Virus record (IMG/VR): IMGVR_UViG_3300047378_000142
Span: 1-28,902 of that record
Origin: a virus
Length of the DNA: 28,902 nucleotides
Direction: 5' to 3' (one strand)
The notes under the pieces are model-generated. The model saw nothing but the letters and a program-made list of their open reading frames with translations, had not been told where the DNA came from and searched no databases. Below are positions 7,104 through 16,337 of the stretch, one piece after another. The stretch's first letter is position 1. Every line of letters begins with the position of its first letter. The position numbers and the translations under genes were made by a program.

Positions 7104-8966
7104 CTATTCATAAATAGGATTCCCATTCGCATCTAAGCCTACATATTTTTTACCTGTAGCTGCCCCCTCAGTTAATGAAGACATAAAGTTTTCTGCAACT
7201 TCATCTAATAAACCCGTGTTCATAAAGTTTATCAAATCATTTAATTCGTCTTCATTATCAAGATTTACATCAATAAAAGAATCGTCTGCCGTGTTCGTAA
7301 TTCTTGCTTTATTAAATCCCGGGTCAAAAGTATCACGAGCTTTAAAACCTAAGTTTTCATAATACTTATTAAAATCTTCTGTAAACCCTCCTTCGTCAGA
7401 ATTAAATTTTCCTTCTTCATCAACAATCTTAGTTTTCATTGCACGAATATAGTCTTTAGCATCTCTAACAGGGTCATCGCTAAATGCTTCTATTCCTGTT
7501 TCTGTTGCCACATACTCTCCCTCGGCAGGTCTTATGTTAGCACCACCATTAAAGTCTTCACCCATTTGATTCCATTCTGCTTTAGTTGGGTTAGCAACAA
7601 AATAATTTCCATCTTTATCTTTTCTAATTATTTGAAGTGGAATAGAATTCTTACCTGTTTTTGTTTTTCCTTTTCCGCTTGCATCATCGTAATAAACCTC
7701 CAATGCTTTATACTTTAAATTTGATACAGGGTCTGTTAGCTCAACAAACTTCCCTCCCTTATATCCTAATTTTACCATTCGGTCCGTACTAGCTAATTGC
7801 TTCATAAGAATTTTTTGTTGCTCAGGAGATGCAGCATATATATTATTCCAAAGCTCAGCCGATTTTGGTATTTTATTTCCGCCTCCGCCTCCGCCTCCGC
7901 CTCTATACGAAGGTCTAGTTACTCTTCCTGTGCTAGTTGCTGCTACTGTTCTGTCTAGCTTAGCTCTGAATTGACTTCTAAGGAAATCTTTACCCATATT
8001 TATTTGTTCTTCAGTAAGGGAAGGCATTAGTAGACCACCTTCTGTATATTCCTGCTTTATATTTTTAGAACCCTTGCAATCTTCTCCCGGCTTACAATTT
8101 GTAAAACCACCGACTCCATCCATCAAAACAGAAACAGCTTGAAATGGGTCAGCCATTATTTCACCTAGTGCTGCTTCTTCAGCTTCAAGAAAGGCATTCC
8201 CTGCCTCTTTAATCTCTTTGCTAACAAAAGCATCCGAATCCATTGCAGTTATATCTTTTACTTTAAATAACGTCCCTGCTTTTGCGTAAGTTGCAAGCTC
8301 TTTAAATACATACTCGTAATCTCCTAGCTTATTGACAACTTTATCTAACGCAGCATTTGAATCAAATTCTTTTACGTCTTGCAGGAAAATATTACCAAAA
8401 GCCTGTAAGCTAACGGTATCGTTAGGGTCTGTACTGTTCACAAAACCACCTTTCCCGTCAGAAATAACTTTATTGCCAACCATATTTCCATCCTTTTGAA
8501 TCACAATCCTTGTGTTATTTAAGTTTGTAAACCTCATTAGGTTGTCCATATTCTGACGAGTATAATCAGACATAGTACCGTCAGTTGATGACTTTACAAG
8601 ATTAGCATATTGTTTATTTAGGTTCTGCTGTGTTTTTATAAGAAGGTCAGAGTTGTCCGTAAGATTTTGAAGTCTTCGTTGGTATTCGTATGTTGTAATG
8701 TCTCCATTTTTCCAAGCCTTATTATTTGAAACGCTAAATGCTTTTATGTCATTAGCATTGTCCATAAAAATCTGATTCCAAGTGGTGTTAGCACCTAATG
8801 GAACTTCGACATCAGCTGCTACTGTAGCTAAGTTGTCAAGTGCCTTAAATTCTGCTTCACCCTTTTCTCTTGTGGTGATAAGCATATCTGAGAAGCTCTT
8901 TCCAATATCACCCCAATTTACTCGAGTGTTCGCATCTCTTTCTACATATCCAAATTTAGTTGCCAT
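7104..8966 (-). CDS. Probable virion cargo/internal protein with polyglycine hinge (620 aa)
   Basis: I do not recognise a named family. The protein has an N-terminal, mostly helical half (residues 1-350) with a short Cys-containing loop near residue 290 (two Cys in NCKPGEDCKG). Eight consecutive glycines follow at 356-363, then a charged, Asp/Asn-rich C-terminal half. There is no signal peptide and no clear membrane span. It lies between the 216-aa internal-virion-type gene (3 bases upstream) and the giant enzyme gene (9 bases downstream), in the position where crAss-like and other podoviruses encode proteins packaged in the capsid or tail and ejected on infection. The cargo role is therefore inferred from position only. 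The hinge suggests two independently folded halves. Confidence 0.75.
   Translation of the reverse strand: MATKFGYVERDANTRVNWGDIGKSFSDMLITTREKGEAEFKALDNLATVAADVEVPLGANTTWNQIFMDNANDIKAFSVSNNKAWKNGDITTYEYQRRLQNLTDNSDLLIKTQQNLNKQYANLVKSSTDGTMSDYTRQNMDNLMRFTNLNNTRIVIQKDGNMVGNKVISDGKGGFVNSTDPNDTVSLQAFGNIFLQDVKEFDSNAALDKVVNKLGDYEYVFKELATYAKAGTLFKVKDITAMDSDAFVSKEIKEAGNAFLEAEEAALGEIMADPFQAVSVLMDGVGGFTNCKPGEDCKGSKNIKQEYTEGGLLMPSLTEEQINMGKDFLRSQFRAKLDRTVAATSTGRVTRPSYRGGGGGGGGNKIPKSAELWNNIYAASPEQQKILMKQLASTDRMVKLGYKGGKFVELTDPVSNLKYKALEVYYDDASGKGKTKTGKNSIPLQIIRKDKDGNYFVANPTKAEWNQMGEDFNGGANIRPAEGEYVATETGIEAFSDDPVRDAKDYIRAMKTKIVDEEGKFNSDEGGFTEDFNKYYENLGFKARDTFDPGFNKARITNTADDSFIDVNLDNEDELNDLINFMNTGLLDEVAENFMSSLTEGAATGKKYVGLDANGNPIYE
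7878..7903. repeat. Hexanucleotide microsatellite (TCCGCC)x4 plus two bases
   Basis: Four perfect tandem copies of TCCGCC, followed by TC, encode the eight-glycine run (alternating GGC and GGA) at residues 356-363 of the 620-aa protein. It is a G+C-rich island in an A+T-rich genome. Slippage by whole units would change linker length by two glycines and keep the frame. Confidence 0.95.
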
Positions 8967-8969
8967 ACG

Positions 8970-9620
8970 TTATGCTGTTGTGTCTGCTAATGGTGTATAA
9001 GAGCCCCTCCCTGTTCTAAGGTATCTATTATTTATACGTTTCTGCTTATTCATAGCAGCTATATTTGGGTCAAATGCTGCTTCAGGCAAAAGACTTAACC
9101 CTGCCATTGAAGCCTGTTGTATACCTTGCATCCCTTGCTGCATATATTGTGCTGCTGCTTCTTCAGCATCTGCTTGTGCCATCTGCTGACCTGCAACTTC
9201 TCCTAATTGAATTTGAGTTCTTAGGTCACGAAGTCTCATATCTTCTCCAACAACTTGTTCTTTTATACGCTGCCCTTCTGTTCCCATTGCTGTAGCAATT
9301 TTTCTTTGACCTTGCTGAATTGCTTGTTGAACAGCAGGAACTCTAGCAAGACCTCTATCGCTTTCTCTAAGACCTTCGATTGCTTGTGCACCTGTCACCA
9401 TTAAGGCTTCTCTTTCTAACTCATATGGTTCTTTATAAATAGAAAGTTGCTCTGCGTAATTTTTTTCTAAATCTTTATTTGCAGCAGAAAGTGCTCGTTG
9501 TGCATTTATTTCTGCCTCTTTTGCTTTTCTTTTTTCTTTTCCAACCTGAGCAAAGCTCATTCCTGCCTGCCCTAATCCTACACCTATTGATGCTACTGTT
9601 AATGCCGTTGCTACTGCCAT
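8970..9620 (-). CDS. Internal virion-type protein (T7 gp14-like by shape), 216 aa
   Basis: The first ~30 residues form a small-residue-rich hydrophobic helix (many Ala, Gly and Val). A long charged, Gln/Ala-rich helical region with coiled-coil character follows (about 28-175), then a short basic tail. This architecture resembles the small internal virion or ejection proteins of podoviruses (T7 gp14, P22 gp7), which insert into the host membrane to make a DNA conduit. I cannot claim sequence homology. The gene sits 1 base after the GNAT-like gene and 3 bases before the 620-aa cargo-like gene, so the three are surely co-translated. The start is ATG at 9620. Confidence 0.75.
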   Translation of the reverse strand: MAVATALTVASIGVGLGQAGMSFAQVGKEKRKAKEAEINAQRALSAANKDLEKNYAEQLSIYKEPYELEREALMVTGAQAIEGLRESDRGLARVPAVQQAIQQGQRKIATAMGTEGQRIKEQVVGEDMRLRDLRTQIQLGEVAGQQMAQADAEEAAAQYMQQGMQGIQQASMAGLSLLPEAAFDPNIAAMNKQKRINNRYLRTGRGSYTPLADTTA

Positions 9621-9621
9621 A

Positions 9622-10032
9622 TTATAATTTTTTTATCATTTCAGATGAATAGCTATCTCCCTCAACATACCCTAACTTTTTGTAGACATCTATCAGACCT
9701 CTGTGTTTTATTAGAGCATATGCTATTGATGCACCATTCATCTTACATATTTTTGTTAACGTATTTATTAATAACTCTATAGCCATTGACCTGTTTGGTT
9801 TTTTTCTGTAGTTTTTATTAGAAATTATCCAATCAACCCAAGCAACTTCCGAGTTAGTTCTATATATAAAACCTGCACATACAGGAATGTCTTCGTCATA
9901 AACCATAAAACCACCCGTAGCATTTTCAGGTAAGAATGATTTTGGAGGTGCTGCCCAACCCCAATCTTTCCACCAATCTACAAGTATATCGTCATAGTCA
10001 GTTTCGGATAATGGCTTAACGTCAAACATCAT
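9622..10032 (-). CDS. GNAT-like N-acetyltransferase with degenerate CoA loop (136 aa)
   Basis: The order of elements fits a small GNAT fold. An N-terminal helix region is followed by a strand FMVYDEDIPVCAGFIY (about 42-57), then VAWVDWIIS (63-71), then the turn YRKKPNRS into a helix (75-100), and a C-terminal YKKLGYVEGD (about 117-126) typical of the GNAT end. The usual acetyl-CoA pyrophosphate loop, R/Q-x-x-G-x-G/A, is replaced here by R76-K-K-P-N-R81, with no glycine, so binding may be altered. The frame opens at a TTG (10041), but ATG codons at 10032 and 10029 are more likely starts. GNAT genes occur in the structural blocks of several marine podoviruses; the target is unknown. A TATCTTTG box lies just upstream of the chosen ATG. 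Confidence 0.7.
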   Translation of the reverse strand: MMFDVKPLSETDYDDILVDWWKDWGWAAPPKSFLPENATGGFMVYDEDIPVCAGFIYRTNSEVAWVDWIISNKNYRKKPNRSMAIELLINTLTKICKMNGASIAYALIKHRGLIDVYKKLGYVEGDSYSSEMIKKL

Positions 10033-10038
10033 TGACCA

Positions 10039-10046
10039 CAAAGATA
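10039..10046 (-). promoter_or_regulatory. Candidate Bacteroidota -7 box (TATCTTTG) before the GNAT-like gene
   Basis: The minus strand reads TATCTTTG, matching TAnnTTTG, and ends 6 bases before the ATG at 10032. No TTG/TTTG -33 element is evident at the usual distance. If used, the transcript would be leaderless or nearly so. The box overlaps the alternative TTG start at 10041, which argues for the downstream ATG. Confidence 0.35.
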
Positions 10047-10052
10047 ATAAAA

Positions 10053-10883
10053 TTAAGGGAAACTTTTCATAACCTCTGACTCAACAGCAAATAACTCAAC
10101 CTTTGTGTTTTCTGAATATGTTAAATCAAATACTGCATAGTGCCCTAATACTCCGTGAGATTCAGCAACTGAGTTCTTGATAAATAAGAAGGTCTCTACG
10201 TTTGTTGGTATCGGTGTAGTACCGGCAGGTGATGTATCTATAATAACATTATTAACACCCCCTCTAAGGTTTACATTAATGGCTGTTACATTTCCTGCAT
10301 ACACAGGCTCGTTAGTAGCTGACAAGAAGTAGAAGTAGTCATCAACACTTAATATGTTTCCTATCTGAACTGTTGTTGCAAAGTTTATTGTAGCAATACC
10401 TGCACCAATAACTACTGTTGTACTATTACCTATTCCGTTTAGTGAACGCAATGAAAACTCAGGCAAAGCAGCAGGTGATGAACCTAGCCCTTCGTTTCTG
10501 ACAAACGCAAACCAACTCTGCTCTTTCTTTTCAAAGTAATCTGCATTTATAAACCCTGAATCTTGTATGTCTGTTTTAATAGTAGCTGCCCAACTATCGT
10601 CTCCCTCTAAATTAAGAGTTTTAAAGAGTTTATTCTCTAGTGGCGACACATTGAATACACTTTCCATTTTAGACGGCTTGAAAGCCTCGTCAGGAGTTCC
10701 TACCTGAGTCCAAAAGTCAGTATAGAACGTGTTTCTATTTTCATTTACATTGTGGCGGTAAAGGTTACCCCCTTTGAAAGTATAAAAGTAATTATTCATT
10801 CCTATCATCCAATCAGGATAATAGGTATAAAAGGATGGGAATCCCTGTACCCCTTCATCGTATGTTAGTGTATAATTCGCCAT
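10053..10883 (-). CDS. Tail-associated structural protein, crAss-like type (276 aa)
   Basis: The N-terminal ~150 residues are rich in aromatic residues and follow a pattern I associate with proteins encoded just after the tail-stabilisation/muzzle gene in Bacteroidota podoviruses. These are YDEGVQGFPSF at the start, DWMIGMNNYFYTF, LYRHNV, and later SWFAFVRNE. The C-terminal half (about 150-276) is beta-rich with short Val/Ile/Thr strands. No enzymatic motif or membrane span is seen. The 3-base gap to the 308-aa gene upstream and the short gap to the GNAT-like gene place it firmly in the tail operon. Probable role: exposed part of the tail hub, or an attachment point for receptor-binding elements. 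That role is inferred. Confidence 0.7.
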   Translation of the reverse strand: MANYTLTYDEGVQGFPSFYTYYPDWMIGMNNYFYTFKGGNLYRHNVNENRNTFYTDFWTQVGTPDEAFKPSKMESVFNVSPLENKLFKTLNLEGDDSWAATIKTDIQDSGFINADYFEKKEQSWFAFVRNEGLGSSPAALPEFSLRSLNGIGNSTTVVIGAGIATINFATTVQIGNILSVDDYFYFLSATNEPVYAGNVTAINVNLRGGVNNVIIDTSPAGTTPIPTNVETFLFIKNSVAESHGVLGHYAVFDLTYSENTKVELFAVESEVMKSFP

Positions 10884-10886
10884 ATC

Positions 10887-11813
10887 TTAACAGTTTGCTC
10901 TATTTATTACTACTCCGTTTGCATCAACCTCAATATATTCAGTTGCATTTATTTTATAAAAACCTTGCGATAATGGATATTGACCATATGCATCTTGGAA
11001 CACCCAATCATTTATAGCAGGGTTTCCTGCTGTTCCTGATACCGGTGCATTATAATATGTAAACCCTACCGTATACCCACAGGCAGTTGGAAAATCAGGA
11101 GCACCAAGACTTGAAGAGTATCCCGTTAAAAGCGTAGGACATTCAACTATAACTCCAAATGAATTTGTTGGACACGCTGTTAGGTTAGCAAATTCTAACA
11201 ATATAGCCTGAGGGTCAGCCGTAAGTTTAGGCACAACCATAACTGTAGTCCCCGGTACTGCTGCCGTAGTAAGACTAAGCTCTCCTGCTTGAGGAGTAAT
11301 GCTTTGTACATTACCGGTGTCTACAAATCCTGTTCCATCAACGTGGTTATATATAGGTATATTACTATATAGGTTTCCTGCTACAGGAACACATCCATCT
11401 AAAGTATTACCCAAATATGTGTAGCTATTAGGTACTGTGCTTCCGTGATATCCGTCTACAGGAGAACTTACCTTATTGTAAAGAACACCGTCATATGTGG
11501 CTTTAATACCAACAGGTGTAGAAGCCGGTGCAAATTTTATTATAACAGCACCCACATCAGAAACAGCGTTACCTAAATCTATATTTAATGTAAATAGCCT
11601 TGCCACAGTAGAGCTACCTACTATAGAACTACTTCCACAAGGTGTTAGGCATTCAGGGCATTGTACTATTGGTAACAACAGGCAACTAACCTGCTCACGA
11701 ACAATATTGCCGTCAGAGTAAAACCCATCTGCTGAACAGGTAGTCAATTCGTCATCGTCAAAAACTGCCGTTGAGTTTTCTAGTGTTGTTCCGTTTAAGT
11801 AGTATGTAGGCAT
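10887..11813 (-). CDS. Cys-rich tail/adhesion-like protein (308 aa)
   Basis: No named family is recognised. The protein is Thr/Ser/Val/Gly-rich and looks like an all-beta extracellular phage protein. It has ten cysteines (26, 44, 52, 55, 59, 141, 214, 225, 245, 308), including a CPECLTPC cluster and a Cys as the very last residue. A short ADGFYSDG segment (28-35) and a C-terminal GFYKINATEYIEVDANG (284-300) look like small repeat-type surface modules. It follows the muzzle gene by 11 bases. With that gene's Cys-rich end, it could form disulfide or metal-stabilised contacts at the tail tip. Receptor binding is a reasonable guess but not shown. Confidence 0.65.
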   Translation of the reverse strand: MPTYYLNGTTLENSTAVFDDDELTTCSADGFYSDGNIVREQVSCLLLPIVQCPECLTPCGSSSIVGSSTVARLFTLNIDLGNAVSDVGAVIIKFAPASTPVGIKATYDGVLYNKVSSPVDGYHGSTVPNSYTYLGNTLDGCVPVAGNLYSNIPIYNHVDGTGFVDTGNVQSITPQAGELSLTTAAVPGTTVMVVPKLTADPQAILLEFANLTACPTNSFGVIVECPTLLTGYSSSLGAPDFPTACGYTVGFTYYNAPVSGTAGNPAINDWVFQDAYGQYPLSQGFYKINATEYIEVDANGVVINRANC

Positions 11814-11824
11814 AATTTAATTTT

Positions 11825-14800
11825 TTAACATAAGCAGCAGGCGTTTGATTCCGTAGCTCCATAACATAAGTCGTTCGTTTCAGTAATTGTTCTATAATCC
11901 CAAATTAAATACAAGTAGCTACCTGAAGCCGGCATATTAAACTCGGCAAAGTATGTGTTTGGTGCACCTGTATTGTCTATTGGTGTAGCTGTTGTTGCTG
12001 CTGCCAATAATGCCTGCATATCAACATCAGTATTGAGATATTGTGTATTAGTTCTCAAATATTTAAACCTATCACTTGTTTCATCAAAAACAAAATCATC
12101 GGTTGTTAGCTTGTTGCATATTAATCTTACGGTAGCTGTATCAGATGGTATAATGCCACCACCTTGTCTTCCTGCCACTTCTTGATATTGAGATACCAAT
12201 GGATTATTAGCTCCCGTTGCAAACTCAACTGACTCTGAATGCAATGGAGATGTAAATGTTCCATCTGTCCATCTGTATTCGTTGTGTATAAACATCCCTG
12301 CCTCGTCATCCCCTGTGAAGCATACATTAATTATTTTTATCTCTTCAGCATCAGGACAATTTACTAATACCTGTAAAGTAGTCGTATCATTTGACAACAC
12401 CGTTATATAAACAAACTGCTCAGAAACAGATTGCTTAGGGAACGTAAGTGTTCCTCCTGCTGTTACCGTTCCTGTATTGTAGTCAGTTCCATTGTAATTT
12501 GCATTGATTGAGAATCCCGGGGTAGTTGCTGAGTCTTCTATGACTTGATATTCAATATCAATATCTCCCACAAACTCTCCTACATCTACGCAGTATGTAG
12601 TAGATTCTGTCTCTATAACTTTAAATGTTTTTCCAACACCACAAGGGTCACATTCTATTTCACTTGGTTTTAATATGTCATTAGAGCTAAGAACATACTC
12701 ATCCATATACGGGTCAAACCCACCTAGCTTTTGAGTCTCAAACGACTCTATAAATAAGTCTCTAAACCAACTACGCATACCTTGTTCAGATATTACCGTT
12801 AGTTTTTCATTCTGAGCTGCACTACCCTTAAGCTGTATTACAGCACCACGCTTAGCATCTGTAAAGTATTTGTCTGCACCCCATTGTACAAAACTCTCAG
12901 GGTTGTTAGATATGCCATACTCCTCTACACGAGAAATTTGAGTTCCTAAAACTTCAGGTACTGATGTTAATGCACTACCTGCTCCTGCATCTGATAATAA
13001 GTTTTTTCCTTGTAGTACATAAGATATCCTATCTTCCTGCAATGTAAGTATATCAGTCTCTCTACCAAAAAGTTTTTGTACAGTACCAAATGACTGTTCT
13101 AGTGGTTTAAAGTTTAGTAATCCTAAATTAAACTCATTTAGTTTATTTAAGTTAGATTCTTGATTATAAACACCACTATATGTAAGGTCAGCAAATCTAT
13201 GTGCCTCTTTAAATTCTTTTTCACTAGTAGTTAAAACTCTATTGCCAAGGTTAAAAGTTTTACCTACAATTGAATCTCTAATTTTATAGCTTTCAACTCC
13301 ATTCCCAAACGAATAGCAGTTAAAAAAATCTGTATTAATAATTGCAGGTTGTGTGTTTGTTTGGTTATCAACATTCCCTTTATGTAACCCCGGATATCTT
13401 ATACCTGTTGGTATGTCAAAATATTCATATATTTCATATGTTTCAGCAGACTCGTACCACACATTAGGTAATGAATCTTGAGGTTCACTTTCAAAAACAA
13501 CAGCATTGTCAGACCTAATAACTTTTATTCTAGCTTGCGTTACACCTCTTCTGTTTTTTGTGCTACCACAAGCATAAGAACCTAAAATATTTAATGTGCT
13601 TGAAGAGGTAGTTTGGTTTCCTTGATTCCACCAAATTTCATTTGTATAAAGAGAGCATCCGTATGCCTGAACTTCTCCACTCCAAGTCGTTAAAGTTCCT
13701 CCTATATTAACATCGGGGTCATTTAAATATGATTGAAAGTTTTCTCCATTTAAAAATTCAAGAAAATTAGGATAATCTCTTGTAGCTATAATTTCTATAC
13801 TAATTTCGTAAACTCTTTGCTCGCAATTACCACCACTCCCGTTTCTGCTGAATGAAAAAAACATTTCAACACGAGAACCTTGTGGAACATCAAAATCTTG
13901 ATTACTATCGTTAAAAGACATATCAATATTAAACCCTGCACAGGTTTGCTTAGTCCTTGCTTCGTCAGATTTTAACCCCGAATCAATTACAGCATTAACA
14001 TCTTGAGTTACATTTATTGAATTTGGGCTAATTTTCATATAAGGACCTGCCGGATTACCATTGGTTATTTCATTACTAGCAAAAACCTCCTTATCTAATA
14101 CAGTAGCATATATGCATCTTGATGTACCACCAAGACCATCTCTTTTTACAATTAACCTATCTCCCTTTTCTACCTTTAATGAATTTTCTCCGTCAAGCAA
14201 AAAGTAAATCATCCCATCTTTATCTCCTGAAAAATACATACTACTGAATATTGTATTGTAATTTTCTTCATCAGGTTTGATAATAAATTTATAATGAGTA
14301 GCCCATTCAGGTGCGATTTGCGTTGTGGGTATAGTTGCTTTTATATAGTTTTTAGATGAAGATTCAGAGCAAGGAATGCTAACCGTATTGTTATCACTAA
14401 CAAGACCTGTTGATGACCTTCCAAACTCATCCATATAAACTATACCAACCTCATAGTTTCTATTACTATGAAGACTTTCTATATTTCCTAATACAGAAAA
14501 ACTTGCCTCTGCATTAAGTATTTTATAAAATTCGTAAAAATATTTATCAGTTCCGTCAGGGTCTGATGTGTCTAAAACAAACTTAACATAAGGAAACCTA
14601 AAAGTTATAATATTATTACTAGTGCTAGTAAATACATCTACTGATTGATTATTGTCAGGTCCTCCGTCTAAGGCTTTATTTCCAATTGTACCTGTACCAC
14701 TAGTAAATTTAGTAGCACTACCTAAGTCTGTAGATAGTGTATCGGGTATAGAGCAATTAAAAAAATCCGTAAATCTAGTGCCATTACAAGATGTAGGGTC

Positions 14801-16336
14801 GGCAGGATTTGAAGAAAAAATAGGCAGTATATTTCTGTTAGAAGCAGAACCGCCAATCCCAATAGTATTTTTAAAATCATTACTATTTGCTAATTCATAT
14901 ATATTATTGTAGTCTTTAGGTAACGTAAAAATAAACGATAAAGTAGTTTCAGGTGTTTCTTCGCCCGAATCAGGTTGAGGACCTGTTGGCTGTGTTTCAA
15001 ATTGCTCGTGCTGTATTGTAAAATCAAAAACAATACTAGCTCCTTTAACTAAATCTGAATTTGGTATATTGGAAAAATCAAAATCAACTTTACCGTCAGT
15101 TACTATAGTAGGAAAAAACCCGGGGATAGAAAAATTTGTAGATGAAATAGTTTCATCAGCTTCAGTAATAACATCTTTTTCACTAATTAAATCTACAAAA
15201 TACTCAATTCTAGTTGGGTCAAGACCCCTAGAAAGATTAAAACCATCTATATAATTACCATAGATAAGCCTATTACCCATTATTGTTTGAGCTAAAGCAA
15301 ACCTAGGTACATTATCATATAATCTTAATATCTCAGAATCTTGAAGTATGGTAAATATGTTGCTATTATCAAACGCAAAGGTGTAGTCAAAATTATTGGC
15401 TAATCCTAAATCAGATTTATCTAACTTTTCTATTACCTTTATTATTCCATCTTGTGCACTTTTAAATAATAAATCAATACCTTTTACTAACGGTCCTCCC
15501 GTATTTATAGTTACATTAGCAGTATTAAATCTATTTATCATACCTTCATTTACAGTAGTGTCTAAACTATATGAAAATGATTCAGGATAAAAAGCAGGGT
15601 GAGAGAATGGTGATGTTGCCGAATAGTCATTGTCAGCATATCTATACCTATAACCAAAACATATATATCTGTCTTCTAAGTAACTTTCTTCGGAAGATGT
15701 TTTAACTAAATCAACAGAAGGAGAAAACAAAGGTGGTTTTTTAATAACCTGTAGCTCTTCCTCTAATATTTTAGGCTGCACGTTGTAATCATAAGCCTTC
15801 GTTAAAATTATAGTAAATAACGCAGGGTCAGGGTAGTTTCTTTTTACATTAATAAATCTTGGTGGATTTATGTTATCTGTAAAAAATAATAAATCTTCTA
15901 CTAAATCTACACCCGTTATAAGGTAATCAGAATTGAAGTTTAGTGTTGTAATAACATCATTTTTATTTACACTAATAAGATGATATACTATTTGATTAGT
16001 TAAAGTATTATATGATACTATCAAATCAATTATACCAAGTGGTGCTTCAATAGATACAGGATAGTTACTATCGTGAATAAACCAATATATTGTTTCATTA
16101 GCTCCATCCTCATACGCACCAATACATCTAGCATCTGTACTTAAAGGTGTGCCTTTGTATTGTATTGCTGTTAAAGATAAGTTGCCTTTAGTGTTTTCTA
16201 TTACACCAATCTCAGAGCTTTCCGTAGACCCCATACGAACATTGATTGCATCTATGTATTCGCCATCAGGGATAAGTCGTTCATCAACCGACTTATTCAT
16301 TCTACCTTTTATGAAGTTTCTTGTAATATTCGCCAT
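11825..16336 (-). CDS. Tail stabilisation / muzzle protein, P22 gp10-type of crAss-like phages (1503 aa)
   Basis: This is the distal tail-hub protein that closes the portal channel in short-tailed phages. The length and several segments match my memory of the crAss-like stabilisation/muzzle family. The N-terminus contains FIKGRMNKSVDERLIPDGEY (about 8-27). A central segment around 650-700 has APEWATHYKFIIKPD. A propeller-like section has ISYVLQGKNLLSDAGAG (about 1100), VLGTQISRVEEYGIS (about 1125) and MRSWFRDLF (about 1190). C-terminal beta domains follow a CDPCG at about 1230. The last residues carry four cysteines (1491, 1500, 1501, 1503). The start overlaps nothing: the stop of the 307-aa ring-type gene is 1 base upstream. 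It is the largest fully contained gene and the anchor for assigning the phage type. Confidence 0.85.
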   Translation of the reverse strand: MANITRNFIKGRMNKSVDERLIPDGEYIDAINVRMGSTESSEIGVIENTKGNLSLTAIQYKGTPLSTDARCIGAYEDGANETIYWFIHDSNYPVSIEAPLGIIDLIVSYNTLTNQIVYHLISVNKNDVITTLNFNSDYLITGVDLVEDLLFFTDNINPPRFINVKRNYPDPALFTIILTKAYDYNVQPKILEEELQVIKKPPLFSPSVDLVKTSSEESYLEDRYICFGYRYRYADNDYSATSPFSHPAFYPESFSYSLDTTVNEGMINRFNTANVTINTGGPLVKGIDLLFKSAQDGIIKVIEKLDKSDLGLANNFDYTFAFDNSNIFTILQDSEILRLYDNVPRFALAQTIMGNRLIYGNYIDGFNLSRGLDPTRIEYFVDLISEKDVITEADETISSTNFSIPGFFPTIVTDGKVDFDFSNIPNSDLVKGASIVFDFTIQHEQFETQPTGPQPDSGEETPETTLSFIFTLPKDYNNIYELANSNDFKNTIGIGGSASNRNILPIFSSNPADPTSCNGTRFTDFFNCSIPDTLSTDLGSATKFTSGTGTIGNKALDGGPDNNQSVDVFTSTSNNIITFRFPYVKFVLDTSDPDGTDKYFYEFYKILNAEASFSVLGNIESLHSNRNYEVGIVYMDEFGRSSTGLVSDNNTVSIPCSESSSKNYIKATIPTTQIAPEWATHYKFIIKPDEENYNTIFSSMYFSGDKDGMIYFLLDGENSLKVEKGDRLIVKRDGLGGTSRCIYATVLDKEVFASNEITNGNPAGPYMKISPNSINVTQDVNAVIDSGLKSDEARTKQTCAGFNIDMSFNDSNQDFDVPQGSRVEMFFSFSRNGSGGNCEQRVYEISIEIIATRDYPNFLEFLNGENFQSYLNDPDVNIGGTLTTWSGEVQAYGCSLYTNEIWWNQGNQTTSSSTLNILGSYACGSTKNRRGVTQARIKVIRSDNAVVFESEPQDSLPNVWYESAETYEIYEYFDIPTGIRYPGLHKGNVDNQTNTQPAIINTDFFNCYSFGNGVESYKIRDSIVGKTFNLGNRVLTTSEKEFKEAHRFADLTYSGVYNQESNLNKLNEFNLGLLNFKPLEQSFGTVQKLFGRETDILTLQEDRISYVLQGKNLLSDAGAGSALTSVPEVLGTQISRVEEYGISNNPESFVQWGADKYFTDAKRGAVIQLKGSAAQNEKLTVISEQGMRSWFRDLFIESFETQKLGGFDPYMDEYVLSSNDILKPSEIECDPCGVGKTFKVIETESTTYCVDVGEFVGDIDIEYQVIEDSATTPGFSINANYNGTDYNTGTVTAGGTLTFPKQSVSEQFVYITVLSNDTTTLQVLVNCPDAEEIKIINVCFTGDDEAGMFIHNEYRWTDGTFTSPLHSESVEFATGANNPLVSQYQEVAGRQGGGIIPSDTATVRLICNKLTTDDFVFDETSDRFKYLRTNTQYLNTDVDMQALLAAATTATPIDNTGAPNTYFAEFNMPASGSYLYLIWDYRTITETNDLCYGATESNACCLC

Positions 16337-16337
16337 A

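Noticed and set aside
12127-12327. 66-codon minus-strand frame within the muzzle gene
   Set aside because: It is a shifted frame inside a confidently assigned long gene, without an own start signal.
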